Below, one piece after another: positions 28,806-38,016 of a stretch of 64,000 nucleotides of DNA. How positions within the stretch are numbered: position 1 is the stretch's first letter; every line of letters starts with the position of its first letter. Under the pieces are notes generated by a model, which was given only the letters and a program-made list of their open reading frames with translations, ran no database searches and was not told where the DNA came from. Source of the stretch: Oxalobacter sp. (GTDB lineage Bacteria; Pseudomonadota; Gammaproteobacteria; Burkholderiales; Burkholderiaceae_D); the NCBI GenBank assembly GCA_003605115.1, contig QZKY01000012.1, positions 35,567 to 99,566 on the forward strand, in the 5' to 3' direction. A program made the position numbers and the translations under genes.

Positions 28806-29687
28806 ATGAAATTCATTTTCTCAACCGCGCTGCTGCTGGCATTTCTCTTTGGCACAGCAGGTGCTCATGCACAAGAAATGCCTGACAAGCGTTTGATGCA
28901 GCCTTATTCATCCCAGGTCTTTCTCGACGATGTTTCTGCCATCGCTTGGGAAACCGCGACCCTGTTTACTGCCACAACAAGCTTGGGCGTTGCCAAATGG
29001 GATTGGGGCAGCAAGGATCGCTTCACCTCAAACTCCGAGGGCTGGTTCAGTTCGCATACAGACTATGGCGGCGCGGACAAACTGGGACACGCCTTTACGA
29101 GCTACACCATTACCAATGTGCTGACGGAGCGTCTCATCATGCAAGGGCGCGCTCCAGAACAGGCGGCGCGTACTTCGGCGCTGCTGTCGACCGGCCTTCA
29201 GTTTTATGTCGAATTCATGGACGGCTACTCTCGCAAGTACGGTTTCTCTTATGAAGACATGACCATGAATCTGCTCGGCACAGGCTTCGCATATGCCCGC
29301 CATGCCGTGCCAGGCATGCGCGATCTGCTTGATTTCCGAATGGAATATGAACCCTCCGGCCACAAAGGATTCGACCCGCTAGGCGATTATTCCGGCCAAA
29401 AATATCTGCTCGCTTTCAAACTTTCCGGTACCGATACCTTCCGCAAAACACCGCTGCGCTACGTGGAATTACAAACCGGATATTACACACGAGGATTTAG
29501 CAAAACCGAACGCGCGCATGGCGACGAACGCGAGCGTCATGTGTTTGTCGGGATCGGCATCAACCTTGCCGAAGTTTTCTTTGGCGCACGAAAATCCAGC
29601 GATTCGGGATACCAACGCCTCGGGCATGGCTTCTTTGAGCATGTGCAAATCCCGCACACGGCTATTCGCAGCGATTCCCGTTATTGA
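28806..29687 (+). CDS. DUF2279-family periplasmic/outer-surface protein (YfiM-like)
   Basis: This 293-residue protein has a cleavable signal peptide (MKFIFSTALLLAFLFGTAGAHA-QE). The central part matches the DUF2279/YfiM family of predicted envelope proteins: TDYGGADKLGHAFTSYTITNVLT at about residue 77-100, then FYVEFMDGYSRKYGFSYEDMTMNLLGTGFAY near 140. The conserved D-K-x-x-H and E-x-x-D-G patterns suggest a membrane- or metal-associated fold. The C-terminal 100 residues hold amphipathic beta strands (YVELQTGYYTRGF, VFVGIGINLAEVFFG) reminiscent of outer-membrane proteins. No biochemical role is established for the family. It is transcribed alone. Confidence 0.8.
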   Translation: MKFIFSTALLLAFLFGTAGAHAQEMPDKRLMQPYSSQVFLDDVSAIAWETATLFTATTSLGVAKWDWGSKDRFTSNSEGWFSSHTDYGGADKLGHAFTSYTITNVLTERLIMQGRAPEQAARTSALLSTGLQFYVEFMDGYSRKYGFSYEDMTMNLLGTGFAYARHAVPGMRDLLDFRMEYEPSGHKGFDPLGDYSGQKYLLAFKLSGTDTFRKTPLRYVELQTGYYTRGFSKTERAHGDERERHVFVGIGINLAEVFFGARKSSDSGYQRLGHGFFEHVQIPHTAIRSDSRY

Positions 29688-29860
29688 CCCCTGGGAGAAA
29701 CCTGGGTTTTTGTCGGTTTTCCCCATACATTCAAGCTGTTATACTGCGGCGTTTGAGAGCGTCGCCCGCCTGAATTATCCAGCAGACAGGTGTCCCTTTT
29801 CCGCAAACCCGCGCCCAGAACAGGCTGGCCGTTCTGTAAACCCCGAATCAGGAAGTCACC

Positions 29861-30703
29861 ATGCGTTTTGAAGGAAGCAAGAATTACGTCGCCACGGCCG
29901 ATTTGCAACTCGCAGTCAATGCCGCCATTACGCTCCAGCGCCCCTTGCTGGTTAAAGGCGAACCCGGCACCGGCAAGACCATGCTCGCCGAGGAAGTCGC
30001 TGCCGCACTGGGCATGCCGCTTTTACAATGGCATATCAAATCGACTACCAAGGCGCAACATGGCCTCTATGAATACGACGCCGTTTCGCGTTTGCGTGAC
30101 TCGCAGCTCGGCGATGAACGGGTTGCCAACATTGCCAACTACATCATCAAGGGGGTGCTCTGGCAAGCCTTTGAATCGGATGTCCCCACCGTCGTGCTGA
30201 TCGATGAAATCGATAAAGCCGATATCGAATTTCCGAACGACTTGCTGCGTGAACTCGACCGCATGGAATTTTTTTGCTACGAAACGCGCGAACTCGTGCG
30301 CGCCACGCACCGCCCGGTCATCATCATCACGTCGAACAATGAAAAGGAATTGCCGGACGCTTTCCTGCGCCGCTGCTTCTTTCACTATATTGCTTTCCCG
30401 GACAAGACCACGATGGAAAAAATTATCGATGTGCATTTCCCCGGCTTGCAGGAAGATTTGATTCACGAAGCGCTGGAAGTATTTTTTGAAATGCGACAAG
30501 TCAGTGGCCTGAAGAAAAAACCCTCCACCTCCGAACTACTCGACTGGCTAAAGTTACTCAATGCAGAGAACATCGACCCGAAGGTTCTTGCCGCTAACGG
30601 CAAGCGTACCGAACTGCCGCCAATGACGGGCGCATTGATGAAGAACGAACAGGATGTCGGTCTCTTGCAGCGCATCGTGCAATCGAATCGCCAACGCGCC
30701 TGA
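29861..30703 (+). CDS. MoxR-family AAA+ ATPase
   Basis: This 280-residue AAA+ protein has Walker A GEPGTGKT (about residue 32), Walker B VVLIDEIDKAD (about 110), sensor 1 IIITSNNEKELPDAFLRRC with the arginine finger, and a lid domain. MoxR ATPases act as chaperones with VWA-domain partners, often to insert metals or activate enzymes. The next gene, 7 nt away, encodes exactly such a VWA protein. No client enzyme gene lies adjacent, so the target is unknown. Confidence 0.92.
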   Translation: MRFEGSKNYVATADLQLAVNAAITLQRPLLVKGEPGTGKTMLAEEVAAALGMPLLQWHIKSTTKAQHGLYEYDAVSRLRDSQLGDERVANIANYIIKGVLWQAFESDVPTVVLIDEIDKADIEFPNDLLRELDRMEFFCYETRELVRATHRPVIIITSNNEKELPDAFLRRCFFHYIAFPDKTTMEKIIDVHFPGLQEDLIHEALEVFFEMRQVSGLKKKPSTSELLDWLKLLNAENIDPKVLAANGKRTELPPMTGALMKNEQDVGLLQRIVQSNRQRA

Positions 30704-30710
30704 TCATTTC

Positions 30711-31892
30711 ATGCTCGTCGACTTCTTCCTTCACCTCAAGCAGCACCGCCTGCCGGTCACCACGACGGAGTTTCTGGCCTTGCTGGACGGTTTGAAGGCA
30801 GGGGTGGTGCGATACAACATTGATGAGTTTTACGCCTTCTCGCGCGTGTGCCTCGTCAAAAGCGAAGCGAACTACGACAAGTTCGATGTCGCTTTCGGTG
30901 AATACTTTGAAAAACTGCGCTCAGGAAAAGACGAAACCCCGGAAAAAGCACTGGAAGACATGCTGAACGAAGCGGCGGGACGCATCCAGTCCCACGACTC
31001 TTTTCTTGAACTCGACATCCCACAACAAGTCATGCCGAAATCCCACATTCTGCGGATAAAAGACTTAAAGACAGAAGAAGAGGATGAACAGCGTTCGCCA
31101 CTTATCGGCGAGAGCGGCAACAATCCGCTCGGTGAAGGCGGCGTGCAAGAAGAATCTGAGCGCATAGACAGCGAGCACGAGGGCAACCGCAGCGCCATCA
31201 AAGCGTGGGACAGTCGCGAATTCAAGGGGCTGGACGATGAAATCGAACTCAATACCCGCAGCATCAAGATTGCGCTGCGCCGCCTGCGCAAATTCGCGCG
31301 CGAAGGCACGCCGGAAGAACTCGATCTCGACAATACCATCACCAGCACGGCGCGCAACGCAGGCTGGCTGGACATCAAGATGCGCGCAGAACGCCGCAAC
31401 AAGGTAAAGGTGCTCATCCTTTTCGACATCGGCGGTTCAATGGACCCCTATTTCAAATTGTGCGAAGAACTGTTTTCTGCTGCGCGATCTGAATTCAAGC
31501 AACTGGAATGGTTTTATTTTCACAACATCATGAACGATTCCGTCTGGCGCTATCTCAGTGGGCGCGTTGTGGAACAATATCCGCTGCACCACATCATGAA
31601 CAAGTACGGAAAGGATCACAAGCTCATCATTGTCGGCGATGCCACCATGGGAACCACGGAATTACTGGAACCGTGCGTCGAATATGACGGGAGCGTCTCG
31701 CAGGAAGCTGGCATCGTCTGGATGCGCCGCCTGGTCGATCACTACAAGCAAGCCGTCTGGCTCAACCCGGAACGCGAACACTACTGGCACCTCAGTCGCA
31801 CGATCGTGATGCTGAAAGACATCATGCAAAACCGGATGTATCCGCTCACGCTCTCCGGGCTGGAGCAAGCCATGAAAGTGCTCGGCAAATAA
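30711..31892 (+). CDS. VWA-domain (CoxE-like) protein, partner of the MoxR ATPase
   Basis: This ~393-residue protein has a helical N-terminal region and an acidic linker (EEEDEQRSPLIGESG, about 120). A C-terminal von Willebrand A domain begins near residue 230, whose MIDAS motif reads DIGGSMDPY with the later Thr/Asp positions in VGDATMGTTEL. It resembles CoxE, which works with the MoxR-type CoxD in CO-dehydrogenase maturation. No cox genes are in the window, so CoxE-like describes architecture only. The start at 30711 follows the ATPase stop by 7 nt; a longer in-frame start would overlap it. Confidence 0.88.
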   Translation: MLVDFFLHLKQHRLPVTTTEFLALLDGLKAGVVRYNIDEFYAFSRVCLVKSEANYDKFDVAFGEYFEKLRSGKDETPEKALEDMLNEAAGRIQSHDSFLELDIPQQVMPKSHILRIKDLKTEEEDEQRSPLIGESGNNPLGEGGVQEESERIDSEHEGNRSAIKAWDSREFKGLDDEIELNTRSIKIALRRLRKFAREGTPEELDLDNTITSTARNAGWLDIKMRAERRNKVKVLILFDIGGSMDPYFKLCEELFSAARSEFKQLEWFYFHNIMNDSVWRYLSGRVVEQYPLHHIMNKYGKDHKLIIVGDATMGTTELLEPCVEYDGSVSQEAGIVWMRRLVDHYKQAVWLNPEREHYWHLSRTIVMLKDIMQNRMYPLTLSGLEQAMKVLGK

Positions 31893-31978
31893 TCGTTGGG
31901 CTTTTACCAACGAACCCAGCACTTCAATAATGGTTTAATTTAGCCTATGATGAGCAGCACAGTCGCAAAGGGAAAATC

Positions 31979-32491
31979 ATGAGGCAAGGGCTTCAACGCT
32001 ACGCAAGAATTTCGGCACTGTTAATGGCCATCGGTGCCTTGGCACTTGTTGCGATCGCTGTCATTCTGACACAGCACCTCTCCCTTCAACCCTGCCATCT
32101 CTGCGTCTTTCAGCGCGTCCTTTTTCTTGGCATCAGCCTGGCTTTGCTTTTCGCATGGGGCGGGTGGAACGGACGCTGGATTCCGAAGGTTTCGCTTATC
32201 AAAAGCGCCGTCATTTCAATCGGCGGCTTGGCAACCGCTGGCTATCAGGTTTGGTTGCAATGGTATCCACAATCGAGCTTTGGGTGCGGCGTTGGGCAAC
32301 AAGGCATCATCGAACGGTTTGTAAATTGGCTTGCCCAATTTTCGCCACTGCTTTTTAAGGCGGGCGGACTTTGCGAGGAAGATGACCTGGTTATTTTCGG
32401 GTTGTCGATCGCAGTGTGGTCATTCCTCGCATTCGCCGGATTGCTGATTGGCAGTCTCACCTTGCTGATGGCGCGACGGAAAAAATACTAA
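31979..32491 (+). CDS. dsbB: Disulfide bond formation protein DsbB
   Basis: This 170-residue inner-membrane protein with four transmembrane helices reoxidises DsbA using quinones. The first redox pair is CHLC in the first periplasmic loop (about residues 38-41). The second is formed by Cys in SSFGCGVGQQ (about 102) and GGLCEEDD (about 125). A quinone-binding Arg is present near CVFQRVLF. DsbA is not in the window. Monocistronic; the gap to the convergent P-ATPase is only 11 nt. Confidence 0.95.
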   Translation: MRQGLQRYARISALLMAIGALALVAIAVILTQHLSLQPCHLCVFQRVLFLGISLALLFAWGGWNGRWIPKVSLIKSAVISIGGLATAGYQVWLQWYPQSSFGCGVGQQGIIERFVNWLAQFSPLLFKAGGLCEEDDLVIFGLSIAVWSFLAFAGLLIGSLTLLMARRKKY

Positions 32492-32502
32492 GCCAAGCGC
32501 AC

Positions 32503-35193
32503 TCAAGCATTGTTCTTTACACGATTCGCCTCACGAAAAATCCATCCTCTCCGCCGCATCCACTTTTCTATTTCAACCAGCACGAAAACAACTGGTGAAA
32601 GCAGCAGGCACAAGCCGAGCTCTCCCAATGACAAAGGTTCCGTGTTGAAAATCGGATTCAACCACGGCACATAAATCGTCGCCATTTGCAAGGCAAATGT
32701 CAGTGCCACGGCGCCCAGCAGCGATTTGTTCGATAACAAGCCTTGCGTAAACAAGGAATCCCGTTCGGAGCGAAGCGCCATCACAAGACACATTTGTGAC
32801 AGCGTCAATACCGTGAACACCATCGTTTGCCAGTGCGCCGATCCAGTACGGATCGCCCAGGCTTGCGCAAACAAACACACGCCCGCAATCACCAAACCAG
32901 ACCAAATAATGTGTTGCCACATGCCGTGCGCAAAAATACTTTCCTTGGGTGGCCGCGGCGGACGTTGCATCACACCCCTTTCTTCCGGTTCCGCCGCAAG
33001 CGCCAGCCCCGGCAAACCATCCGTCAGTAAATTGATCCATAAAATGTGAATCGGCAAAAGCGGTATCGGCATGCCCAAAAACGGCGCGAGAAAAATCGTC
33101 CAAATCTCCGCTGAATTGCTCGTCATCGTGTACTTGATGAACTTGCGAATGTTATCGAAGATGCGCCGCCCTTCTCGCACCGCGCCCACGATGGTCGCAA
33201 AATTGTCATCCAGCAGCACCAGACTGGACGCTTCACGCGCCACGTCGGTTCCCCCTTTGCCCATCGCAATGCCAATGTCGGCACGCTTGAGCGCGGGCGC
33301 ATCGTTTACCCCGTCACCTGTCATCGCAACGAATTCACCGTGTGCCTGCAAGGCTTCGACGATACGAATTTTTTGCGCGGGATCGACGCGTGCATACACA
33401 CGCACGTCTCGTACTATTTCGCGGAACGCTTCGTCATCCAAGGCCGCCAGTTGCGCGCCGGTCAACACAGCATCGCCATCTTCGGCAATACCCAGTCGTC
33501 TCGCAATTACGCTTGCCGTCACGGCGTGATCGCCAGTAATCATTACAGGAGTGATCCCGGCTGTCTTGCACAGGCGAACGGCTTCCTGCGCTTCCGGTCG
33601 TGGCGGATCAATCATGCCGATCAATCCGATGAACACCAGCTGTGATTCAATATCATCCACCCCCTGCGTCCCAGCAGGTTGTTCTGACCAAGTACGATAC
33701 GCCACCGCCAGTACGCGTAAACCTTCTGCTGCCATGTTCTCTGCTGCCGCCAATACCGCATCGCAATCCAGCAAGGTTTCGCCTTGACGCGTCAGCGCGG
33801 CAACGCATTGCGGCAGCACGGTTTCCGGCGCGCCCTTGGTGTAAGCCACAATGCCCGTTTCTGCGCGATGGAAGGTCGTCATGCGCTTGCGATCAGAATC
33901 AAAAGGCAACTCAAATACGCGCGGCGATCTTGTCTGTAGCAAGGCCTTATCAAACCCGCCCTCTTGTGCGGTCTGATACAAAGCAATTTCCGTTGGATCC
34001 CCCGTCAATTCACCACTATGATTACTGCTTGCATCGTTCGAGAGCGCCATTGCACTAAATAGACTGACCCACGGCTCCTGCGCTGGCACAGACTGCCACT
34101 CGCGCAGCGTGCTGCCATCTGCCTGCAATTCACTCACTTGCATACGGTTTTGCGTCAAGGTACCGGTTTTATCCGAACAGATGATCGTCACGGAACCTAA
34201 GGTCTCTACCGCTGGCAAGCGCCGGATCAGCGCATTCTGCTTCACCATCTTGCGCGCACCCATCGCCAGCGACACCGTGACCACTGCGGGCAAAGCTTCC
34301 GGAATGGCCGCCACCGCCAGACTGACCGCAGTCAAAAACATCATCACGAGTTTTTCGCCGCGCATCAGTCCGACAAAAAATACAATCGCGCAAATCGCCA
34401 GCACTGCCAAACCCAGATGACGACCAAATACCGCCAGGCGCTGCTGCAATGGGGTTCTGAGGGTTTCACTGCCTTCGATGAGAGTGGCGATTTTTCCTAA
34501 TTCCGTTCCCATCCCGGTCGCGGTAACGATGCCAATACCACGACCATAAGTTGCCGTCGTTCCCTTGAATGCCATGTTCAAGCGATCGCCTAAGGGAAGA
34601 TCGCTGTCATCCAGTTTATCTGTCCGTTTTTCAATGGTGATCGCCTCGCCTGTCAGCAGGGACTCATCAATCTTCAATTGCGCCGTTTCAATCAATCGCA
34701 AGTCCGCAGGCACCACATTCCCCGCTTCAAACAAGACGACATCGCCCGGAACAATTTGCGATGCAGTCACGTGAATGCGTTCGCCGTCACGCAAGACGAT
34801 GGCGCTGCTTGCCGCCATCTTCTTGAGTGCTGCGAGCGCACGTTCAGCACGAATTTCCTGCACGAAACCGATGATCGCATTCAAAACGACAATGACAACA
34901 ATGGCGATTGCATCTTTCGGCTCACCAACGATGCCAGAAATGATCGCTGCCGCAATCAAAATCAGAATCATGAAGTCATTGAACTGGCCGAGAAACATCA
35001 GCCACATCGGACGTGGCGGTCTTTCACGGATGAGATTTTCGCCATGAAATTCAAGACGCGCCTCTGCTTCTTCGGAGGCCAATCCCGCTGCTGCATTGAC
35101 GCGAAACGCTGCCCCCAGTTCTTCCGGGTGCAGCGCATGCCACCGTCCATTTGACGCGACATCCTGCTTGTTGGGTTCCAGTTGATCAGCCAT
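32503..35193 (-). CDS. Cation-transporting P-type ATPase, P2A/P2B (calcium-type)
   Basis: This 896-residue protein has ten transmembrane helices in the P2 layout and an N-terminal cation-ATPase domain (LHPEELGAAFRVNAAAGLASEEAEARL). The actuator loop has TGEA (SLLTGEAITIEK, about 195), the phosphorylation site is CSDKTGTLTQN (about 340), and the hinge is MTGDGVNDAPALKRADIGIAMG (about 610). TM4 PEALPAVVTVSLAMG and TM6 with NLLTDGLPGLALA are typical of Ca2+/Mn2+ pumps. The next gene upstream, overlapping by 8 nt, encodes a CaCA-family exchanger, which supports calcium as substrate. The substrate is inferred, not shown. Confidence 0.9.
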   Translation of the reverse strand: MADQLEPNKQDVASNGRWHALHPEELGAAFRVNAAAGLASEEAEARLEFHGENLIRERPPRPMWLMFLGQFNDFMILILIAAAIISGIVGEPKDAIAIVVIVVLNAIIGFVQEIRAERALAALKKMAASSAIVLRDGERIHVTASQIVPGDVVLFEAGNVVPADLRLIETAQLKIDESLLTGEAITIEKRTDKLDDSDLPLGDRLNMAFKGTTATYGRGIGIVTATGMGTELGKIATLIEGSETLRTPLQQRLAVFGRHLGLAVLAICAIVFFVGLMRGEKLVMMFLTAVSLAVAAIPEALPAVVTVSLAMGARKMVKQNALIRRLPAVETLGSVTIICSDKTGTLTQNRMQVSELQADGSTLREWQSVPAQEPWVSLFSAMALSNDASSNHSGELTGDPTEIALYQTAQEGGFDKALLQTRSPRVFELPFDSDRKRMTTFHRAETGIVAYTKGAPETVLPQCVAALTRQGETLLDCDAVLAAAENMAAEGLRVLAVAYRTWSEQPAGTQGVDDIESQLVFIGLIGMIDPPRPEAQEAVRLCKTAGITPVMITGDHAVTASVIARRLGIAEDGDAVLTGAQLAALDDEAFREIVRDVRVYARVDPAQKIRIVEALQAHGEFVAMTGDGVNDAPALKRADIGIAMGKGGTDVAREASSLVLLDDNFATIVGAVREGRRIFDNIRKFIKYTMTSNSAEIWTIFLAPFLGMPIPLLPIHILWINLLTDGLPGLALAAEPEERGVMQRPPRPPKESIFAHGMWQHIIWSGLVIAGVCLFAQAWAIRTGSAHWQTMVFTVLTLSQMCLVMALRSERDSLFTQGLLSNKSLLGAVALTFALQMATIYVPWLNPIFNTEPLSLGELGLCLLLSPVVFVLVEIEKWMRRRGWIFREANRVKNNA

Positions 35194-36205
35194 GCAGATA
35201 AACCATCGTGAAATTCAAGACGTACAAAAGGAACAAGGCCAGACTGACCCAGTCAACCAACTTGAAAAACCGTGAATTGCTCCGATACAGCAAACCGATG
35301 ATGACAATGCCTGTCATCATCATCGCGCTAATCGCGGAAATGGCATGATTGGGCGAAACGTGTGATAGCAAGGATCCCTTGGTATAAAACAAATCGTCTA
35401 TCGAGAGCATGAAGATATTGAACAAATTGCTGCCGAGAAGATTCGCGACAGCCATGTCCACCGCCCCCAGTCGCAATGCGCCAATCGTGATCGCCAATTC
35501 CGGCATAGATGTCGCCGCTGCAATAAAGAATGTCCCAACGAAAGTGTTGTCCCACCCCATCAATACGGCGATCTGCTTGCCAACAAACGGCAACCAAATG
35601 CCCGCGCCAACAACCACAATCGACGCGGCTACATAGCGAGTAATCGCCTGCTTCAGCGTCATTTCAGGAAAACGATCCTCGCGTGCTTCGATGAATTCCT
35701 GCACTTTTTTCTTTTCATAAAAGAAAACGCTGCGCACGGCAATGAAGTACAGCAGAACGATGAATGGGGTATAGAACCCGACGTGTCCTATCCCGACCCC
35801 GGGAAATTGCCTGCCAATCAGCACGCAAAATGCTGCAAAGCCAATCATCAGAATGCCAAAACCAGCCGATAGAATATGCCCCTGACTCGCGCGGGTATAT
35901 ATCGATTCATCCGGCATGAAAAAATCAAGCACGACCAGAATGCCCAGATTAAAGACGCAGCTTCCCAACACATCGCCGACGGCAATATCCGGCGCATCGG
36001 CCAGCGTCACAGAACTCATGCCTGTCACCAGTTCTGGCAATGAGCTGACCGTTGCAAGCAGGATGAGCCCCACCCAGCTCCTGGAAAGACCAGCTTTGTC
36101 GGCAATCACATCGCCATAACGTGAAAGCTGCGTACCCGCAATGAGGATCAGCGTGGCGCAAATGCCAAACTGCAACCATACAAGCGAAGCATGGAACATA
36201 GGCAT
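35186..36205 (-). CDS. CaCA-family sodium/calcium exchanger-like membrane protein
   Basis: This 339-residue protein has about ten transmembrane helices. The two inverted alpha repeats of the cation/Ca2+ exchanger family are visible: WVGLILLATVSSLPELVTG (about 45) and FVGTFFIAAATSMPELAITIGALRLG (about 225). Each is followed by an AVANLLGSNLFN / AVGDVLGSCVFN motif. First gene of a two-gene unit with the P-type ATPase. The central loop is short and charged (EKKKVQEFIEAREDRFPE). The ion is presumably Ca2+. Confidence 0.9.
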   Translation of the reverse strand: MPMFHASLVWLQFGICATLILIAGTQLSRYGDVIADKAGLSRSWVGLILLATVSSLPELVTGMSSVTLADAPDIAVGDVLGSCVFNLGILVVLDFFMPDESIYTRASQGHILSAGFGILMIGFAAFCVLIGRQFPGVGIGHVGFYTPFIVLLYFIAVRSVFFYEKKKVQEFIEAREDRFPEMTLKQAITRYVAASIVVVGAGIWLPFVGKQIAVLMGWDNTFVGTFFIAAATSMPELAITIGALRLGAVDMAVANLLGSNLFNIFMLSIDDLFYTKGSLLSHVSPNHAISAISAMMMTGIVIIGLLYRSNSRFFKLVDWVSLALFLLYVLNFTMVYLHG

Positions 36206-36379
36206 GCCTTTCTCACGTCATGAAAGTCTGTCAAAAAAACGGAAGGGGGAACACCAATGCATGCCCCCTTCAAAAAGCACCGTCTTTTCTGGCTCTCCGT
36301 ACCTGCCGCTACGCAGATAAACTTGTGCGTGCTGTCTTCCTATGATGGCAAAAGTCGTGCGCCACCAATCGGGCAAAAC

Positions 36380-36760
36380 TCAAGTGATTTTCATAAAGCA
36401 GTCGTTGATGATTTGCTTCACACCGGCGCTATCGGCGCTCAGATCGCCTGCGGGGAAAAGTGGATCCTTGTCCAACACACGCAACTCCATCGATGCGTTG
36501 GCGAATTGGCGCCCTTTGATTTTTCCATCAGCGACCGGCTTTACGTCCTTATGTCGCTTGTCCTTGCCAATAGACGTCAGTACTTTTTTGACGTTATCCT
36601 TTTCACCTTCGTAGTAATGAATGAAGGTGTTCCGGTGAAAAACCAGTAGCCCGGTCACGCCGGATTTCTCGCAATCCGATCTGGATTTGACTTTGATATT
36701 CATGAGTTCTTGATCCGACAACGGACTGCTTGCTGTGCTCGTATAGACGCAGTAGTACAT
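36380..36760 (-). CDS. BLUF-fold protein lacking key flavin-photocycle residues
   Basis: This 126-residue protein is a lone BLUF-type domain. It has VYTSTASSPLSDQELMNI, GVTGLLVFHRNTFIHYYEG and DKRHKDVKPVADGKIKGRQF in the proper order. The conserved Tyr (residue 6) is present. The flavin-binding Asn (Asn45 of AppA) aligns with Cys30, the switch Gln (Gln63 of AppA) aligns with His48, and the late Trp (Trp104) aligns with Ala89; Met91 is kept. Canonical blue-light chemistry is therefore unlikely. No effector domain is fused. It might bind another ligand or be a decaying photoreceptor. Confidence 0.8.
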   Translation of the reverse strand: MYYCVYTSTASSPLSDQELMNIKVKSRSDCEKSGVTGLLVFHRNTFIHYYEGEKDNVKKVLTSIGKDKRHKDVKPVADGKIKGRQFANASMELRVLDKDPLFPAGDLSADSAGVKQIINDCFMKIT

Positions 36761-36973
36761 ATTTTCCCCTTACTCTGTTTGTATGCCGACTGAAAATGCA
36801 GGGTATAAAAATATTCTTCCTAGCAATTGATTTTTGCACAAAAAGGAGAATGTGGGAACAAATTAGATGCCGTTGCGCGATTTTATTGGCAATTTTTTGA
36901 TGCATCGCCAAGCGGGAACGATTTTTTGGATGACTTGCTTGGCCACGCCTCACAAACACGGCTTCCAGAAAGC

Positions 36974-37001
36974 AAAAAGCCCAACCAGATAGGTTGGGCT
37001 T
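36974..37001 (-). terminator. Intrinsic terminator of the tRNA-fMet gene
   Basis: A stem AGCCCAACC / GGTTGGGCT (36978-36986 with 36992-37000) with a 5-nt loop has TTTTT on the minus-strand 3' side. It is 12 nt downstream of the tRNA. Confidence 0.88.
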
Positions 37002-37012
37002 AACGCCGATGT

Positions 37013-37089
<77 letters not shown>

Positions 37090-37298
37090 TCTGAGTCAAG
37101 CATTATACAACACACTGTGAGTGAGTGCAAACCGCCCCTTCACTTTACTTCACCAAGACATCACAGGTGCTCAACAAATCAGCAAATGGCGGCAGGTGGT
37201 AAACTTGTCGCATCCTTTTCAAAATGCGACAGCAACTGGCGATGGATCAAACTCATTTTTCTTTTTGACTCGCTTGTGTGCCTGCTCAGATTCACACC

Positions 37299-37871
37299 AT
37301 GAAATTTTGCTCCGCCTGCGCGCACCCTGTTACCGTTGAAGTGCCGCCCGACGACACGCTGCCACGCCATGTCTGTCATGCGTGTGGCATCATTCACTAC
37401 CAAAATCCCAAGCTGGTGATTTGCACGATCCCGACATGGGAAGAAAATGGCGAAACCAAAGTCTTGTTATGCAAGCGCGCCATCTCGCCACGTCATGGAT
37501 ACTGGACTTTGCCTGGTGGCTTCATGGAAAACAAGGAAACCACCACAGAGGCCGCGCAACGCGAAACCGAAGAAGAAGCGGGAGCGCACTTCGAATTGCT
37601 TCCGCTTCATTCACTCATCAACCTCCCCGCTTTTCATCAAGTGCATTTGTTTTATCGCGCCACGCTGCTTGATCTGGAATTTAATCCCGGCAAGGAAAGT
37701 CTCGAAGTGCGATTATTCGCGAAGTCAGAAATTCCGTGGGATCACATTGCGTTCGCCACGGTCACGCAGGCGCTACAGCTTTACTTTGATGATGTGGCCA
37801 AAGTAAAGCACGGCGGGACTTTCGGATTCCACGCGCACGACATCATGGGGCCCGGCTATCCAGGCGGTTGA
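37299..37871 (+). CDS. NUDIX hydrolase with N-terminal zinc ribbon
   Basis: This ~190-residue protein begins with a zinc-ribbon (C-S-A-C ... C-H-A-C, residues 3-33) and then a NUDIX domain. The NUDIX box is GGFMENKETTTEAAQRETEEEAGA (from about residue 75), matching GX5EX7REUXEEXGU. Zinc-ribbon NUDIX proteins of this length include NADH- and ADP-ribose-type pyrophosphatases, but the NudC SQPWPFPxS signature is absent, so the substrate is unknown. The start at 37299 is chosen because it is seven residues before the first zinc Cys pair; the upstream ATG (37278) is possible. Confidence 0.88.
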   Translation: MKFCSACAHPVTVEVPPDDTLPRHVCHACGIIHYQNPKLVICTIPTWEENGETKVLLCKRAISPRHGYWTLPGGFMENKETTTEAAQRETEEEAGAHFELLPLHSLINLPAFHQVHLFYRATLLDLEFNPGKESLEVRLFAKSEIPWDHIAFATVTQALQLYFDDVAKVKHGGTFGFHAHDIMGPGYPGG

Positions 37872-38016
37872 TGTCGTCGGGTGCGTGATAAAACATTATC
37901 TGTCCCTATCGGGTTCTCGGCCGAAGCGGCAGTTTAATGTTCTGACTGAAAACGTCCGGTGTATGCCACAAACGGACGTAAGCGGGATGGCATTGACGCG
38001 GCGTTGTTCTCTCCAC

